A DNA stretch of 64,000 bases, taken from positions 128,712 to 192,711 of the forward strand of contig CAYJKJ010000002.1 of NCBI GenBank assembly GCA_964370715.1. The letters run 5' to 3'. Below, one piece after another: positions 36,426 to 46,185 of the stretch (its first letter is position 1; each line of letters starts with the position of its first letter). The position numbers were made by a program, and so were the translations under genes. Source of the stretch: CAYJAY01 sp964370715 (GTDB lineage: Bacteria; Bacillota; Clostridia; Oscillospirales; Ruminococcaceae). The notes beneath the pieces are model-generated. The model worked only from the letters and a program-made list of their open reading frames with translations, was not told the origin of the DNA and did no database searches.

Positions 36426-36872
36426 TTATCGGTGGCTACTTGCTTGTGAGAGGGTGACAAATTCCAGTATGTCGTTCTCGGTTTCTCGTTTTTCAAGCTT
36501 GAAATGTCGGTCGTGTTGTTTTTCTTCAAGCTTCTCATATCCCGAAACTTCTTGAGACGACCTTGTTACAACCTTCAGCTGTATGGCAACTTTTTCTTCT
36601 GCAGTTGCCAGAAATTTATTTAAAGCTTCTATCTGGTTTGTTATGTTGTCAAGGATATATTTATAAGAACTTATCTCTACTCCATTAACCCCTACAACCT
36701 GTTTTTTTTGAAACTCCTCTTGATGAAGTTGTTTATCCATCTGTGCTTTTTCAAGTTGTTCTATCAATGTGTCTCGTTCTTTTTGCAACAACGCAAGTTT
36801 GTTTTTTTCGGTGTCGAGAATTTGCGTTTTATATTCATACACTTTGTCGAGTGTGAATTTAAATGGTTTCAT
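36426..36872 (-). CDS. fliJ: flagellar export chaperone FliJ
   Basis: A 148-residue all-helical, charged coiled-coil protein starting MKPFKFTLDKVYEYKTQ, the pattern of FliJ, which is the central stalk of the FliI ATPase. It lies 10 nt after fliI. Confidence 0.9.
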   Translation of the reverse strand: MKPFKFTLDKVYEYKTQILDTEKNKLALLQKERDTLIEQLEKAQMDKQLHQEEFQKKQVVGVNGVEISSYKYILDNITNQIEALNKFLATAEEKVAIQLKVVTRSSQEVSGYEKLEEKQHDRHFKLEKRETENDILEFVTLSQASSHR

Positions 36873-36882
36873 GCTTTTTCTC

Positions 36883-38214
36883 CTAGTTTAGCGCCTGTTC
36901 CATCAGCTCCAACGTCTGCTCAAGACTGTATTTTTCGTGGGTGTCCTGTTTCAAAAAATCGTTTATCCTGTCGATGCGGGATATTGCGGCGTCGAGCTTT
37001 GGGTTTGTTCCTGTTTTGTATGCTCCAATAGAGATAAGGTCTTCCTTCTCCTTATAGAGCGACATAAGGTTTCTGCATTTGTTGGCGAGTTCCTTATGTT
37101 TCGGGGAAGCTATCGTCGCCATAAGTCGGCTTAGGCTGTTAAGTATATCGATAGCCGGATAATGCGCCTTTGCGGCTATATCCCTAGACAACAATATATG
37201 TCCATCGATGATGCTTCTAACGGTGTCGGCAACCGGTTCGTTTGGATCATCGCCCTCAACAAGAACGGTGTATATTCCGGTTATCGAACCTTTTTCAAAG
37301 TTTCCGGAACGTTCCAAAAGTTTCGGAAGCGCCGAGTATATCGAGGGGGTATATCCCCTTGCAACGGGAGCTTCGCCGGCGTTCAAGCCGATCTCTCGTT
37401 GGGTCATCGCAAATCTTGTTAGGCTGTCCATCATCAACAAAACATCTTTGCCCTGTTGTTGAAAATATTCCGCAATAGCTGTTGCTGTTTGAGCGCATTT
37501 ATATCGCATCATCGCCGGTTGATCCGACGTTGCAACGACGAGAACCGAGCGTTTAAGCCCCTCTTCACCAAGGTCTCGATTTATAAACTCGACAACCTCT
37601 CGCCCACGTTCGCCAACTAGCGCAATAACGTTTAGATCCGCCGTTACGTTTCGGGCAATCGTTCCCATCAAGGTGCTTTTTCCAACGCCTGAACCCGCAA
37701 AAATCCCAATTCTTTGTCCTTTGCCTACCGTTATTAGCGAATCAATTGCTTTAACGCCAAGTTCTATAACATCGTTTATTGGGGGTCTGTCGAGGGGATT
37801 GGAGGAAACTCCGCCCGTTAATATAGTTTTTTCAACCTTTATATCGCCCTTGTTGTCGATAGGGTTTCCAAGGGCATCAATCGTTCTTCCGAGAAGCTCG
37901 TCCGAAACGTTGAGGGTTAGTTTTCTTCCGGTGTTAACCACCGAATAGCCATATCCCAAATCATCGGTTTCTTTATATGGCATAAGGTATGTTTTGTTTC
38001 CCGAAATTCCAACTACTTCGCAAACAAGTTTATCTTTGCCGTTTTTAAGTATGACGTTGCACACATCGCCTATGCTGCTCATAAGCCCGGTAACTTCGAT
38101 TGTCATCCCTTGGATTTTGCTGATCTTTCCTTGGTGTACCTTAAGGTCGGAAAACGTTACAATCTGTCTGTATGGCGAACTGTCCAGTAGCTCATCAATA
38201 TTTATTTTATCCAT
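36883..38214 (-). CDS. fliI: flagellar export ATPase FliI
   Basis: Hexameric ATPase of the flagellar type III apparatus, related to F1-beta. The 443 residues contain Walker A AGSGVGKST at 173-181, GERGREV just after residue 200, Walker B VLLMMDSLTRFA and the C-terminal helical domain. The length is typical. It follows fliH. Confidence 0.97.
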   Translation of the reverse strand: MDKINIDELLDSSPYRQIVTFSDLKVHQGKISKIQGMTIEVTGLMSSIGDVCNVILKNGKDKLVCEVVGISGNKTYLMPYKETDDLGYGYSVVNTGRKLTLNVSDELLGRTIDALGNPIDNKGDIKVEKTILTGGVSSNPLDRPPINDVIELGVKAIDSLITVGKGQRIGIFAGSGVGKSTLMGTIARNVTADLNVIALVGERGREVVEFINRDLGEEGLKRSVLVVATSDQPAMMRYKCAQTATAIAEYFQQQGKDVLLMMDSLTRFAMTQREIGLNAGEAPVARGYTPSIYSALPKLLERSGNFEKGSITGIYTVLVEGDDPNEPVADTVRSIIDGHILLSRDIAAKAHYPAIDILNSLSRLMATIASPKHKELANKCRNLMSLYKEKEDLISIGAYKTGTNPKLDAAISRIDRINDFLKQDTHEKYSLEQTLELMEQALN

Positions 38215-38256
38215 CGCTACCCCTCTTAACGGCGTTTGTTTTGCTTGATAGTTTGG

Positions 38257-39105
38257 CTATAAATTGCTTTTTATTCCTTTGTCGTATTGCTCGAAAAGAT
38301 CTCTCAAATTTTCGGCTTGTGCCGCAATTCCGGCATCAACGGTGCTTTCTTCGCCGGTCACTCGGATAAGCCCCGTGTCGTCAAGCTTGGTCGTAACGGT
38401 TGTTCTTCCTTTATAGCCCTTAACATCGAGTTCTTCCTTTATGCTGTCGATAAGTGTCGATAAACTGCTTGAAAGTTCTATGTTTAACCATGAAGAATTT
38501 TTAACCTCGACAACCGCTTCGAGAACCAACTTTTTAAGCAGTTCATCGTTTTCGTTAATCTTGTTTAAAATGAATTTTTCCGCTATGTCGACCGCTAGAT
38601 ATTTAAGCTCAACTGCGTGTTTTTCCAAAAACTCACGGTGACATATTTGAATTTGTTGCAACGTGTTGTCGATGTGTTCAAGGCTTTTCGAAAGCTCTTG
38701 TTGCCGTTTTGCAAACGAGTTTTCATATGCCCTTTCGGAAGCTTCCGCTGTCGCCTGTTCAACCGCTATTTTAACCGCTTTTTCAACCTCTTGTTTAACT
38801 GCGGTTTCGATAGCTTGCTGTTTTTGTTGTTCAAGCTTTTGCTCTTCTTGTTTATATAGTTGGTCAAACTCCTGCTTAAAAAGTTCTTTAAGCTCTTGTT
38901 CGGTAAGCTCGATAGGTTCGGGTTCTGCGACAGGTTCTACAACTTGTTGTTGCAACTCGCTATTTGTTTGTTCTGCAAGTTGCTGTTCCTCCAGCTCTTG
39001 TTGCTGTTGTTCGAGCTGTTGTTTTGAAGGCTTAATCGTAAGGTCGGGTATCTTAACGCTGTCCATCTCGGCTGTGTATTCGACACCTCTGTATAACCTA
39101 GGCAA
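38257..39105 (-). CDS. fliH: flagellar export ATPase regulator FliH
   Basis: Elongated stator-like partner of FliI. The 282 residues have an N-terminal 150-residue stretch dominated by Q, E and A (strongly helical, coiled-coil like), then the conserved end (YLAVDIAEKFILNKI, IDSIKEELDVKGYKG, CLTVDAGIAAQ-like SEESTVDAG). It overlaps the fliG stop by 8 nt. Confidence 0.9.
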   Translation of the reverse strand: MPRLYRGVEYTAEMDSVKIPDLTIKPSKQQLEQQQQELEEQQLAEQTNSELQQQVVEPVAEPEPIELTEQELKELFKQEFDQLYKQEEQKLEQQKQQAIETAVKQEVEKAVKIAVEQATAEASERAYENSFAKRQQELSKSLEHIDNTLQQIQICHREFLEKHAVELKYLAVDIAEKFILNKINENDELLKKLVLEAVVEVKNSSWLNIELSSSLSTLIDSIKEELDVKGYKGRTTVTTKLDDTGLIRVTGEESTVDAGIAAQAENLRDLFEQYDKGIKSNL

Positions 39106-40120
39106 TTATAACATCCTCCTCGCCTCCACGAGATATGACGATTTCTCCTTCTTCTTCAAGACGCCTTATGATGCCAACAATCTTTTGTTGGGCTTCCTCA
39201 ACGTCTTTAAGGCGAACGTTTCTGAGGTATTGGATATCTTCAAGAATTCCGTCTTTAACCCTCGACGAGATGTTCGAGAGAAGCAAGTTTTTAACGTCTT
39301 CGCTTGAACCTTTAATTGCAATTGCAAGGTCTTGGCGGTCAACTTCACGCAGAACTCTTTGGATAGACATATCGTCCAGCATCGTGATATCGTCGAATAC
39401 GAACATGAGTTTTCTGATGTTTTCGGAAAGTTCGGGATCGGTTTTCCCGAGTTCGTCGAATATGTATTTCTCGGTTGAGCGATCGGAATGGTTGATGATA
39501 TCCGCAACATAGTTTACGCCGCCGATCTTGGTCATATCGAACGACACAACTGCCGAGAACTTGCGTTCCAAAACTTTTTCAACGATGTTGATAAAATCGG
39601 GGGAAACGCTATCGAGATTAGCTATTCTCTTTATAACGTCGAGTTGAACCGCTTTCGGAATTTCCGAAAGAATTTTGGAAGCTTGGTCCGGCCTTGTGTA
39701 TGAAAGCACAAACGCAATGGTTTGCGGATGTTCGTTTTGGATCATCATTAGAATGTTTTTCGGGGAAGCTTTTCTTAAAAATTCAAACGATTTGCTTTGC
39801 ATCGATTGCGAAATTCTTTGCATATATTCGTTGGCAAGCTCCGCTCCGAATGCTTTTTCAAGAATGTTTTTTGCATAGAGAACTCCGCCATCCTCTATAA
39901 CTTTTTGGGTTACGCAAAGCCCGTAGAAATCATCCACTATAACCTGCATCTCGTCGGGAGACAGCCTGTTAAGCTGCGCAACCTCTATCGATAAAAGCTC
40001 AATTTCCTCTTCTGAAAGATGTTTATAGACTTCTGAAGCGTTTGCGGCGCCCAGTGCAACAACTACCGCAGCCGCCCTCTTTATAGGGCTTAACTTTTTT
40101 GTTGCGTTTCTTTCAGCCAT
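39098..40120 (-). CDS. fliG: flagellar motor switch protein FliG
   Basis: Torque-transmitting rotor protein of 340 residues. N-terminal domain binds FliF, the middle holds the EHPQTIAFVLSY (EHPQ) motif, and the C-terminal domain carries charged torque-helix residues around FDDITMLDDMSIQRVLREVD. It ends 8 nt inside fliH and begins 3 nt after fliF. Confidence 0.96.
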   Translation of the reverse strand: MAERNATKKLSPIKRAAAVVVALGAANASEVYKHLSEEEIELLSIEVAQLNRLSPDEMQVIVDDFYGLCVTQKVIEDGGVLYAKNILEKAFGAELANEYMQRISQSMQSKSFEFLRKASPKNILMMIQNEHPQTIAFVLSYTRPDQASKILSEIPKAVQLDVIKRIANLDSVSPDFINIVEKVLERKFSAVVSFDMTKIGGVNYVADIINHSDRSTEKYIFDELGKTDPELSENIRKLMFVFDDITMLDDMSIQRVLREVDRQDLAIAIKGSSEDVKNLLLSNISSRVKDGILEDIQYLRNVRLKDVEEAQQKIVGIIRRLEEEGEIVISRGGEEDVIIA

Positions 40121-40122
40121 TA

Positions 40123-41697
40123 TTAATCCCCCTCCTTAAGCCAAGATCTTAGGAGATTTGCAGTTATTTCCGGATTTCCTTTTGCAAAATCTCTTATCTC
40201 TTCAACTATTGCATCGTTTGTCGGGTTTTCGGTTGCCAAAGCATCTGCCGTTAGTTGACGTTTATAATCTTCGATCTCTTTTTTGTTTCGTTCAAATTCC
40301 AATTGACTGTCTATCTCTGCTTGTTCTGCCGCTTTTTTGGCTCTTCTTCTCAACAAGAGGAACAATATCAATCCAATTATAAGCAGACCCGCAAAGCTTA
40401 TGCCTCCTATAATAGCTACTTGTGTTATATTGCCGAATTCCAACGAATCATCTTCGTCGGCAACTTCAAAGTTGAAGCCGGAAACGAATATAAGGTCGGG
40501 TTCTATGTCTACGCTTTTTGAAATAAGATTTGTTAATTCTTCTCGGCGTTGCTCGGTCAAGCTAGGTTCGTTAACCAAAACCGAAACGGTTGCTCTTTCA
40601 AGCCTTGCTTCGCCTTTTTCAATCTGGGTTTTTATGTATGAATAATCGATATCTGTGTCCCATGTGAAGTAGGTCGCATCTTCGCCGTCGGTTCCGGAAT
40701 AGGAATATTGGGGGAAATCCGTGTTGTCCTCTTCTCCCACCAAGCCCCCCATCTCGACATCTTCGCCAAGGGTATATGAGCCTTGTGTGCTTGTAACAAA
40801 TCCATCGCCATCGGGGTTTTCTTGAAGCTCAAGCATCTCGGTCAACATAGCGTCGTAGTTGATAGTTACCTTTGCGGTTGCAACAACTCCGTCAGAGCCG
40901 TAACGCGGGGAAAGCAAGCGAACTATATTTTGTTCTATCTGCGATTGAGCCGCATATTCAAACTCAACGTTTTGACCTATCGTCAACGTTTCGTCGTCGT
41001 TCTCTGCGTGGAGTTCGAGGGATTGCCTTGAATCGATAACCGCAACATCTTCGGGCGACATCTTTGGAACACCGAAAGCCACGAGGTTTTTAATCGCCGA
41101 AACCTGGATAGGGTCGAGCGTTACACCGGGGTCGAGCGTTAGCAAAACGCTTGCGCTGGATTTTGCTTGTTCGTCTGCTTCATCCCAAATATAGTTGCTC
41201 GTTTGGGGCATATCGATTATAACCGTTGCATCAGCGACTCCGTCTACCGATTTAAGGGTTGCTCTCATATCGCTCTGTAGTTGGTATAAAATCCATTGTT
41301 GGCGTTCCGATTCCGTCGTCGTCATGCCAAGGTTGCTTGAAAAATGGTCGTATGTCGGGGCTGTTTTTGGGTAGCCCTCCGCCGCAAGTTGCAAAATCCA
41401 TATATCAAACTCATCCTCACGAACCATTATGTTTCCATCAGAACCAAACTGAACATCCGCTCCCCATTGGGAAAGCAAGCTATAGATTGTTGATTTCTCG
41501 TTTGTTTCAAGATTGTTGTACAACGGAACATATCCGGAATTTGAGCTATTCAAAAACAATGTTAATATTATCGCAAATAAGACAACGCCGCCGAATATTG
41601 AAATCGACATTATCTTCTGTTTTCTTGACATATTTTTGATCTGCTCTATTACTGCCTTAAAAGCTTTGTCAATTTCAGTGAATTTCACAGCTTTCAC
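40123..41697 (-). CDS. fliF: flagellar MS-ring protein FliF
   Basis: Builds the MS ring in the membrane. The 524 residues have membrane segments near residues 27-48 and 430-450, ring-building motifs (YVPLYNNLETNEKSTIYSLL) and the C-terminal FliG-binding tail (EEIRDFAKGNPEITANLLRS). It follows fliE after 41 nt. Confidence 0.96.
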   Translation of the reverse strand: MKAVKFTEIDKAFKAVIEQIKNMSRKQKIMSISIFGGVVLFAIILTLFLNSSNSGYVPLYNNLETNEKSTIYSLLSQWGADVQFGSDGNIMVREDEFDIWILQLAAEGYPKTAPTYDHFSSNLGMTTTESERQQWILYQLQSDMRATLKSVDGVADATVIIDMPQTSNYIWDEADEQAKSSASVLLTLDPGVTLDPIQVSAIKNLVAFGVPKMSPEDVAVIDSRQSLELHAENDDETLTIGQNVEFEYAAQSQIEQNIVRLLSPRYGSDGVVATAKVTINYDAMLTEMLELQENPDGDGFVTSTQGSYTLGEDVEMGGLVGEEDNTDFPQYSYSGTDGEDATYFTWDTDIDYSYIKTQIEKGEARLERATVSVLVNEPSLTEQRREELTNLISKSVDIEPDLIFVSGFNFEVADEDDSLEFGNITQVAIIGGISFAGLLIIGLILFLLLRRRAKKAAEQAEIDSQLEFERNKKEIEDYKRQLTADALATENPTNDAIVEEIRDFAKGNPEITANLLRSWLKEGD

Positions 41698-41738
41698 AAC
41701 TCCCTATATTTATTATAATTCCTCTGCTCACCGCCACG

Positions 41739-42041
41739 TTATACCTGCATCTGCATGATTTCTTTATACGCATTAACGGTTCTTGTTGTCAATTGAACCG
41801 TTGTTTGAAGCATCGATTGTGCTTTAAGGGAATTTATCTGAACCGTAGCTAGGTTGTCGACATCTCCAAGCGACAACGCCAAGCTATCCGCATCGGCTTG
41901 CTGTTGCAACAGCTCTGTTTGTTCGATTGCATCGGTTAAAATATCTTTAAATGCAAACGACGACGGCTGTCCGGCCTCTTCAACTTTGGATAATCCAATT
42001 GTTTGTTCAAAAAAATCTGTACTCGAAATTTTGTTAATCAT
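41739..42041 (-). CDS. fliE: flagellar hook-basal body protein FliE
   Basis: A 100-residue helical adaptor between MS ring and rod, with SFAFKDILTDAIEQTELLQQ and LKAQSMLQTTVQLTTRTVNAYKEIMQMQV. It is the first gene of the long operon. In most Clostridia flgB and flgC come directly before fliE; here they are 10 kb away on the other strand. Confidence 0.94.
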   Translation of the reverse strand: MINKISSTDFFEQTIGLSKVEEAGQPSSFAFKDILTDAIEQTELLQQQADADSLALSLGDVDNLATVQINSLKAQSMLQTTVQLTTRTVNAYKEIMQMQV

Positions 42042-42134
42042 AAATATTCCCCTTTATTGCAATAATTTGAAATTATCGTTCATTTTTTTGACATTTTAAG
42101 CCATAATTGCGCTATTTTCGACTTTTCTTTATAT

Positions 42135-42163
42135 ATAGTATAATTCTTCTAGGGAAAAGTCAA
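42135..42163 (-). promoter_or_regulatory. candidate sigma-A promoter of the fliE operon
   Basis: Minus strand: TTGACT (42163-42158), 17-bp spacer, TACTAT (42140-42135), or TATACT at 15-bp spacing. The fliE ATG is about 95 nt downstream. The match is moderate. Confidence 0.45.
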
Positions 42164-42479
42164 AACTTTTTTTATTAATAATTATGTCGAATGTGTAAAT
42201 TTCATTTTTTCCCGTGATAAATCGATAAGCTTTTGGCTAAAATTATACATCTGTTTTGTTTCAAATGTTCAAAAACAAACCTAAAACTGCCTATAACACA
42301 GCATATGGTTTAACCAGTTTAGAACATAAATAAATAAAATTGATTAATTATATATGAATTTTTATTGAAAACGACAAATTATGGCTAAAGGAAAATTTTT
42401 CATATTTAAATATAACGTTTCACTTTAACCAAGCGTATTCGATAATATTAAAGCCGTTATTACGCAAGAGTTGCTCCGA

Positions 42480-42506
42480 AAATTACTTTTAACCCGCTCC
42501 CGATAT
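42480..42506 (+). promoter_or_regulatory. weak sigma-28-like site upstream of flgM
   Basis: AAAT, 15-bp spacer, then CCCGATAT compared with the sigma-28 consensus TAAA-N15-GCCGATAA. Six of eight bases match in the -10. It is 185 nt from the flgM start, so it is only a suggestion. Confidence 0.25.
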
Positions 42507-42690
42507 CTCGGCTATTTTATAAAACGCTGCGTTTCATTGAGTGATTGTCAAGGATTGTCTATTTAATAATATTAATATTTTTTTATTTAGCTATTTAGTT
42601 TTTCCGGTTATGTGGAATAAATAATACATAAGCTTTATGTTTTAATATTAAAAACACACCTAAAAACCAAAATAGGAGTTGAAATAAACA

Positions 42691-43008
42691 ATGAACATCT
42701 CAAACAACTACAGCAACATCGGAATGATGCAAAACGCCGATAAAACCAAAGGCGCATATATTCCGCCCGAAAGAAAAGCCGAGCCTATCAACATAGCGAA
42801 ATCCGACAAGATCGAATTAAGCTCAAAAGGAAACCATCAAAAAAACATCGGTGGCGAAGTTAAACAATATGTCAACGCAATTAACGCCGCAAAAGCCGGA
42901 AGCTCGGAAAGAATCGAGATTCTAAAGCAACAATACGCCGGCGACAACGTCCCTGTGTCGGGTCAAGACATTGCAGAAAAAATCCTCAACAAGATGTTTG
43001 CGGTCTAA
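42691..43008 (+). CDS. flgM: anti-sigma-28 factor FlgM
   Basis: A 105-residue, mostly unstructured protein that binds FliA until it is exported through the finished hook. The C-terminal half has DKIELSSKG, VKQYVNAINAAKAGSSERIE and QDIAEKILNKM, the pattern of Gram-positive FlgM. AGGAGTTGAAATAAACA precedes the ATG. It begins the flgM-flgN-flgK-flgL operon. Confidence 0.92.
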   Translation: MNISNNYSNIGMMQNADKTKGAYIPPERKAEPINIAKSDKIELSSKGNHQKNIGGEVKQYVNAINAAKAGSSERIEILKQQYAGDNVPVSGQDIAEKILNKMFAV

Positions 43009-43042
43009 CCCACCTTCCCACATAAATTTATACGAGGTAGAT

Positions 43043-43507
43043 ATGACAGAACTTTCTAAGGATTTAATCGGTATCTCGGAACAACTCATTGCCCAACTCG
43101 AAAAGATGATCAATCTTGAAGGCGATGTTCGAACGGCTTTTTTGCAAAACGATTATAATCTTATCAACAATTACATGAACACAAAGCAAGCGAGCATTAT
43201 GGCTCTTCGCCAACTTGAAGATAAACGATTGAGTTTGTTTAAAAAACATGACATCGAAAACATAACGCTAACCGAGCTGTTGCCCCGTTTCGAAAAACAA
43301 GAAGAACAACAGCTAGTTGCCATTTTGGCAAAGCTTAAAGAAAGCTATACAAAACTTGAACACGTTAACAAGATTTCGCTTGATATCGTCAACAAGTATT
43401 CGCAGATAATTGAAAAGAGCCAAAAAGATTCAAAACAATTGTATGGGATAGACGGAAAGAAAACAAATTCGACAACCCCTTCGTATTCGATAAGCGAAAA
43501 AGTATAA
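43043..43507 (+). CDS. flgN: flagellar chaperone FlgN
   Basis: A 154-residue helical protein; the start at 43043 (MTELSKDLIGIS) follows GAGGTAGAT, while the longer frame to 42971 lies within flgM. FlgN chaperones the hook-filament junction proteins FlgK and FlgL, encoded directly downstream. Recognition rests on helical content, size and position rather than on a sharp motif. Confidence 0.85.
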   Translation: MTELSKDLIGISEQLIAQLEKMINLEGDVRTAFLQNDYNLINNYMNTKQASIMALRQLEDKRLSLFKKHDIENITLTELLPRFEKQEEQQLVAILAKLKESYTKLEHVNKISLDIVNKYSQIIEKSQKDSKQLYGIDGKKTNSTTPSYSISEKV

Positions 43508-43558
43508 CTTCTATACTTAACTATACATATTATATATAAGATGCAGGAGATAATAATT

Positions 43559-45109
43559 ATGCGACCAACTTTTTTAGGCTTTGAAATGGCAAAGCAATCT
43601 ATATTCACCAATCAAAAATCTATCGATATAGTAGGCAACAACCTTTCCAACGCCAACACTGCGGGATACACAAGGCAAAGGGTCGAGAGAACCTCTGTTG
43701 CGGTTAACAACAATCTCTCAAGAATAACAACCAGCTCGATAGGCCTAACGGGTCAAGGTGTTGAAGCGGTTGGGATCGAACAGGTTAGAGACGTTTTCAT
43801 CGACCAACGTTTCCGCGAAGAATACGCCAACGCAAGCTACCACGGAAAATCTGCTGAAATTCTAGCAGACATCCAAACAGCTATCGGCGACGGCGCAGAC
43901 ATAACCGACGAAGCCGGCCTATACGGAGCGATGAAACAGCTCTATGAAGGGCTTAACGATTTCATCAAAGAACCAACGATGCATTCCCATGCAAACGTCG
44001 TTATGTCGAACTTCAACAACATAACACAAGTTTTAAGACAGATAGACCAAAACCTCACCACCGTTGCACAACAACATATCGAAGACCTTGATATCGATGT
44101 TAAACGAGTCAACGAGATAGCAACCCAAATCGCCCATCTTAATGATGTTATAAGCAAAGATTCGGTTATCCTAACCGACCCAAACAACGAATTTTTCCAA
44201 CCAAACGAACTCATCGACCAACGAAATCTCCTTCTCGATGAACTCGCAATGTATGGCGACATAACGGTAATCCAAAACGACGACGCGACGGTCGATGTCG
44301 AGATGGGCAACCACCTTATGATAGACGGAGCGAAAAGCGATTCTATCGTGCTTTTAGCAAACGAAAACCAAACGGTTCAAGTTAAATGGGGTTCAACGGG
44401 CGAAACAATCGACACAACAGGCGGAACACTTCTCGCTTCGCTACATATCCTTAACGGCAGAGGCACAAACATAAACGATTCTATCGATGAACCGTTCCAA
44501 GGCATCCCCTACTTCCGGGATCAAATGGACAACTTTGCAAACAGTCTTGCAGATCTTGCAAACACAACTATTCCCGAGATCGACCCCGCAACCGGAGATC
44601 CTCTAACCGATGCTTCCGGAAACGTCATATACAAAACGCTGCTCGGCGCTAAAGACGAATTCGGCAACACAAGCATCTACGGCGTAAACGCCGAAAACAT
44701 AGCGCTCAGCAACGAATGGACAACGGAAGGCCCCGGCTACTTTATCTACAGCGAAACGGAATATATCGAAGATTATGCTCAACAGATAGCCGCCGCACTT
44801 GTCGACACCTCGTTCACCTTTGATTCACATGGCGAAACTTTCGAAGGATCGTTCATCGACTTTGAGGTTAACATCCTTAGCAAACTCGCTTCCGATATCA
44901 ACTTCAACGTAGGAAGACAAGACAGCTACGCAACGATAGCCGACGACTTTTTAGATAAAAGAGACGCCATTTCAGGGGTAAACAGCGACGAAGAAACAGC
45001 GAATATGTTAATGTATCAAAAATCATACGAAGCCGCAGCAAGGGTTATGACAACGCTAGACGAAATGCTAGACCAAGTTATCAACCGCATGGGCAGAGTA
45101 GGTCTATAA
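43559..45109 (+). CDS. flgK: hook-filament junction protein FlgK
   Basis: First junction protein (HAP1) of 516 residues. The start at 43559 follows GGAGATAATAATT. N terminus FEMAKQSIFTNQKSIDIVGN then NLSNANTAGYTRQR, and C terminus with SGVNSDEETANMLMYQKSYE and ARVMTTLDEMLDQVINRMG, are textbook FlgK. flgL follows after 21 nt. Confidence 0.96.
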   Translation: MRPTFLGFEMAKQSIFTNQKSIDIVGNNLSNANTAGYTRQRVERTSVAVNNNLSRITTSSIGLTGQGVEAVGIEQVRDVFIDQRFREEYANASYHGKSAEILADIQTAIGDGADITDEAGLYGAMKQLYEGLNDFIKEPTMHSHANVVMSNFNNITQVLRQIDQNLTTVAQQHIEDLDIDVKRVNEIATQIAHLNDVISKDSVILTDPNNEFFQPNELIDQRNLLLDELAMYGDITVIQNDDATVDVEMGNHLMIDGAKSDSIVLLANENQTVQVKWGSTGETIDTTGGTLLASLHILNGRGTNINDSIDEPFQGIPYFRDQMDNFANSLADLANTTIPEIDPATGDPLTDASGNVIYKTLLGAKDEFGNTSIYGVNAENIALSNEWTTEGPGYFIYSETEYIEDYAQQIAAALVDTSFTFDSHGETFEGSFIDFEVNILSKLASDINFNVGRQDSYATIADDFLDKRDAISGVNSDEETANMLMYQKSYEAAARVMTTLDEMLDQVINRMGRVGL

Positions 45110-45130
45110 TAGAAAGGAGCTTGTAAATAT

Positions 45131-46159
45131 ATGAGAATTGCAGACAGAACCAGCGCTCGAAACTATCTCAACTACCTCTACAGCGCAAAGGGCGATTTTG
45201 AAAAAACAACGCAACAAATAGCTTCCGGAAATCGTTTCACTCAGTTATCCGACGATCTAACCGCCGGAACGAGGGTCATGAACACTCGAATGGATATGTA
45301 TAAAACCGAAACCCATTATGACAACGTGACCGCCGTCAACGATGAATTAACGATGACGGAAGACAGGCTTCTTGATGTTAGCGCAATCCTTGAAAAAGCG
45401 AGAACGCTAGCCCTTAAAGCCGCCAACGAAGTCAACGACCCCGAAGTTAGAACCATCATAGCAAGCGAAGTTGAAAACCTCGCTAAACAGCTGTTAACCA
45501 ACACAAACAGCAGGTTCAGCGAAAGATATCTTTTCGGAGGTTCAAACGCAAGCCAAGACGAACCGTTCACAATTGGAGCGGATGGAAAACTCGAATACAA
45601 CGGCATTCCGGTAGATGATATCCAAAAAGACCCGACAACGGGAGAGTTCTTCTACACCGATGCCGGCGGAGTTAATCAAGAAATCCCGATGGACGAAGAT
45701 GTTTATATAGATATCGGCCTTGGAATTAAGATGAACGAAAGCCAGATTCAAGGAGACACAGGATTTAAAGTTTCATATTCCGGTCTTGATGTTTTTGGAT
45801 TCGGTGTAGATGAAGACGGCAATTCGGTTAACCTCTATAACATACTCTATGATCTACAAACAAGTATGAAAGACGACGACACCGAAGCTATCGGAGACAA
45901 CATGGAGAGAATTAAAGACGAAACGGATAAATTCCTCGTCAACGTTACCGAAATTGGTATGCAAACACAGTATCTCGACACCGTTGAAAGTCGCCTTAAA
46001 GACACCGTTGATCTTTATAAAGTAAGCATAAACGACCTAATGGGCACAAACTACGAAGAAGCCGCAATCACTCTATCGATGGACGAGATGGTCCTCAAAG
46101 CAGTTCAACAGCTCGGTTCAAGAATTATGCCGGTTTCGTTGATGGATTTTCTAAGTTAA
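45131..46159 (+). CDS. flgL: hook-filament junction protein FlgL
   Basis: Second junction protein (HAP3) of 342 residues, flagellin-like at both ends: MRIADRTSARNYLNYLYSA and LSDDLTAGTRVMNTRMDMYK at the start, and INDLMGTNYEEAAITLSMDE at the end. An AGAAAGGAGC site precedes the ATG. Confidence 0.95.
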   Translation: MRIADRTSARNYLNYLYSAKGDFEKTTQQIASGNRFTQLSDDLTAGTRVMNTRMDMYKTETHYDNVTAVNDELTMTEDRLLDVSAILEKARTLALKAANEVNDPEVRTIIASEVENLAKQLLTNTNSRFSERYLFGGSNASQDEPFTIGADGKLEYNGIPVDDIQKDPTTGEFFYTDAGGVNQEIPMDEDVYIDIGLGIKMNESQIQGDTGFKVSYSGLDVFGFGVDEDGNSVNLYNILYDLQTSMKDDDTEAIGDNMERIKDETDKFLVNVTEIGMQTQYLDTVESRLKDTVDLYKVSINDLMGTNYEEAAITLSMDEMVLKAVQQLGSRIMPVSLMDFLS

Positions 46160-46185
46160 ACTAAAACTTTTCATGAGGTAACATT

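Larger units (their letters stand above)
42042..42690. other. 649-bp AT-rich divergent intergenic region
   Basis: No ORF with a ribosome site is seen. It separates the minus-strand fliE operon from the plus-strand flgM operon and must hold both promoters. Besides the listed candidates it has long A/T tracts and no clear hairpin terminator. Confidence 0.7.
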
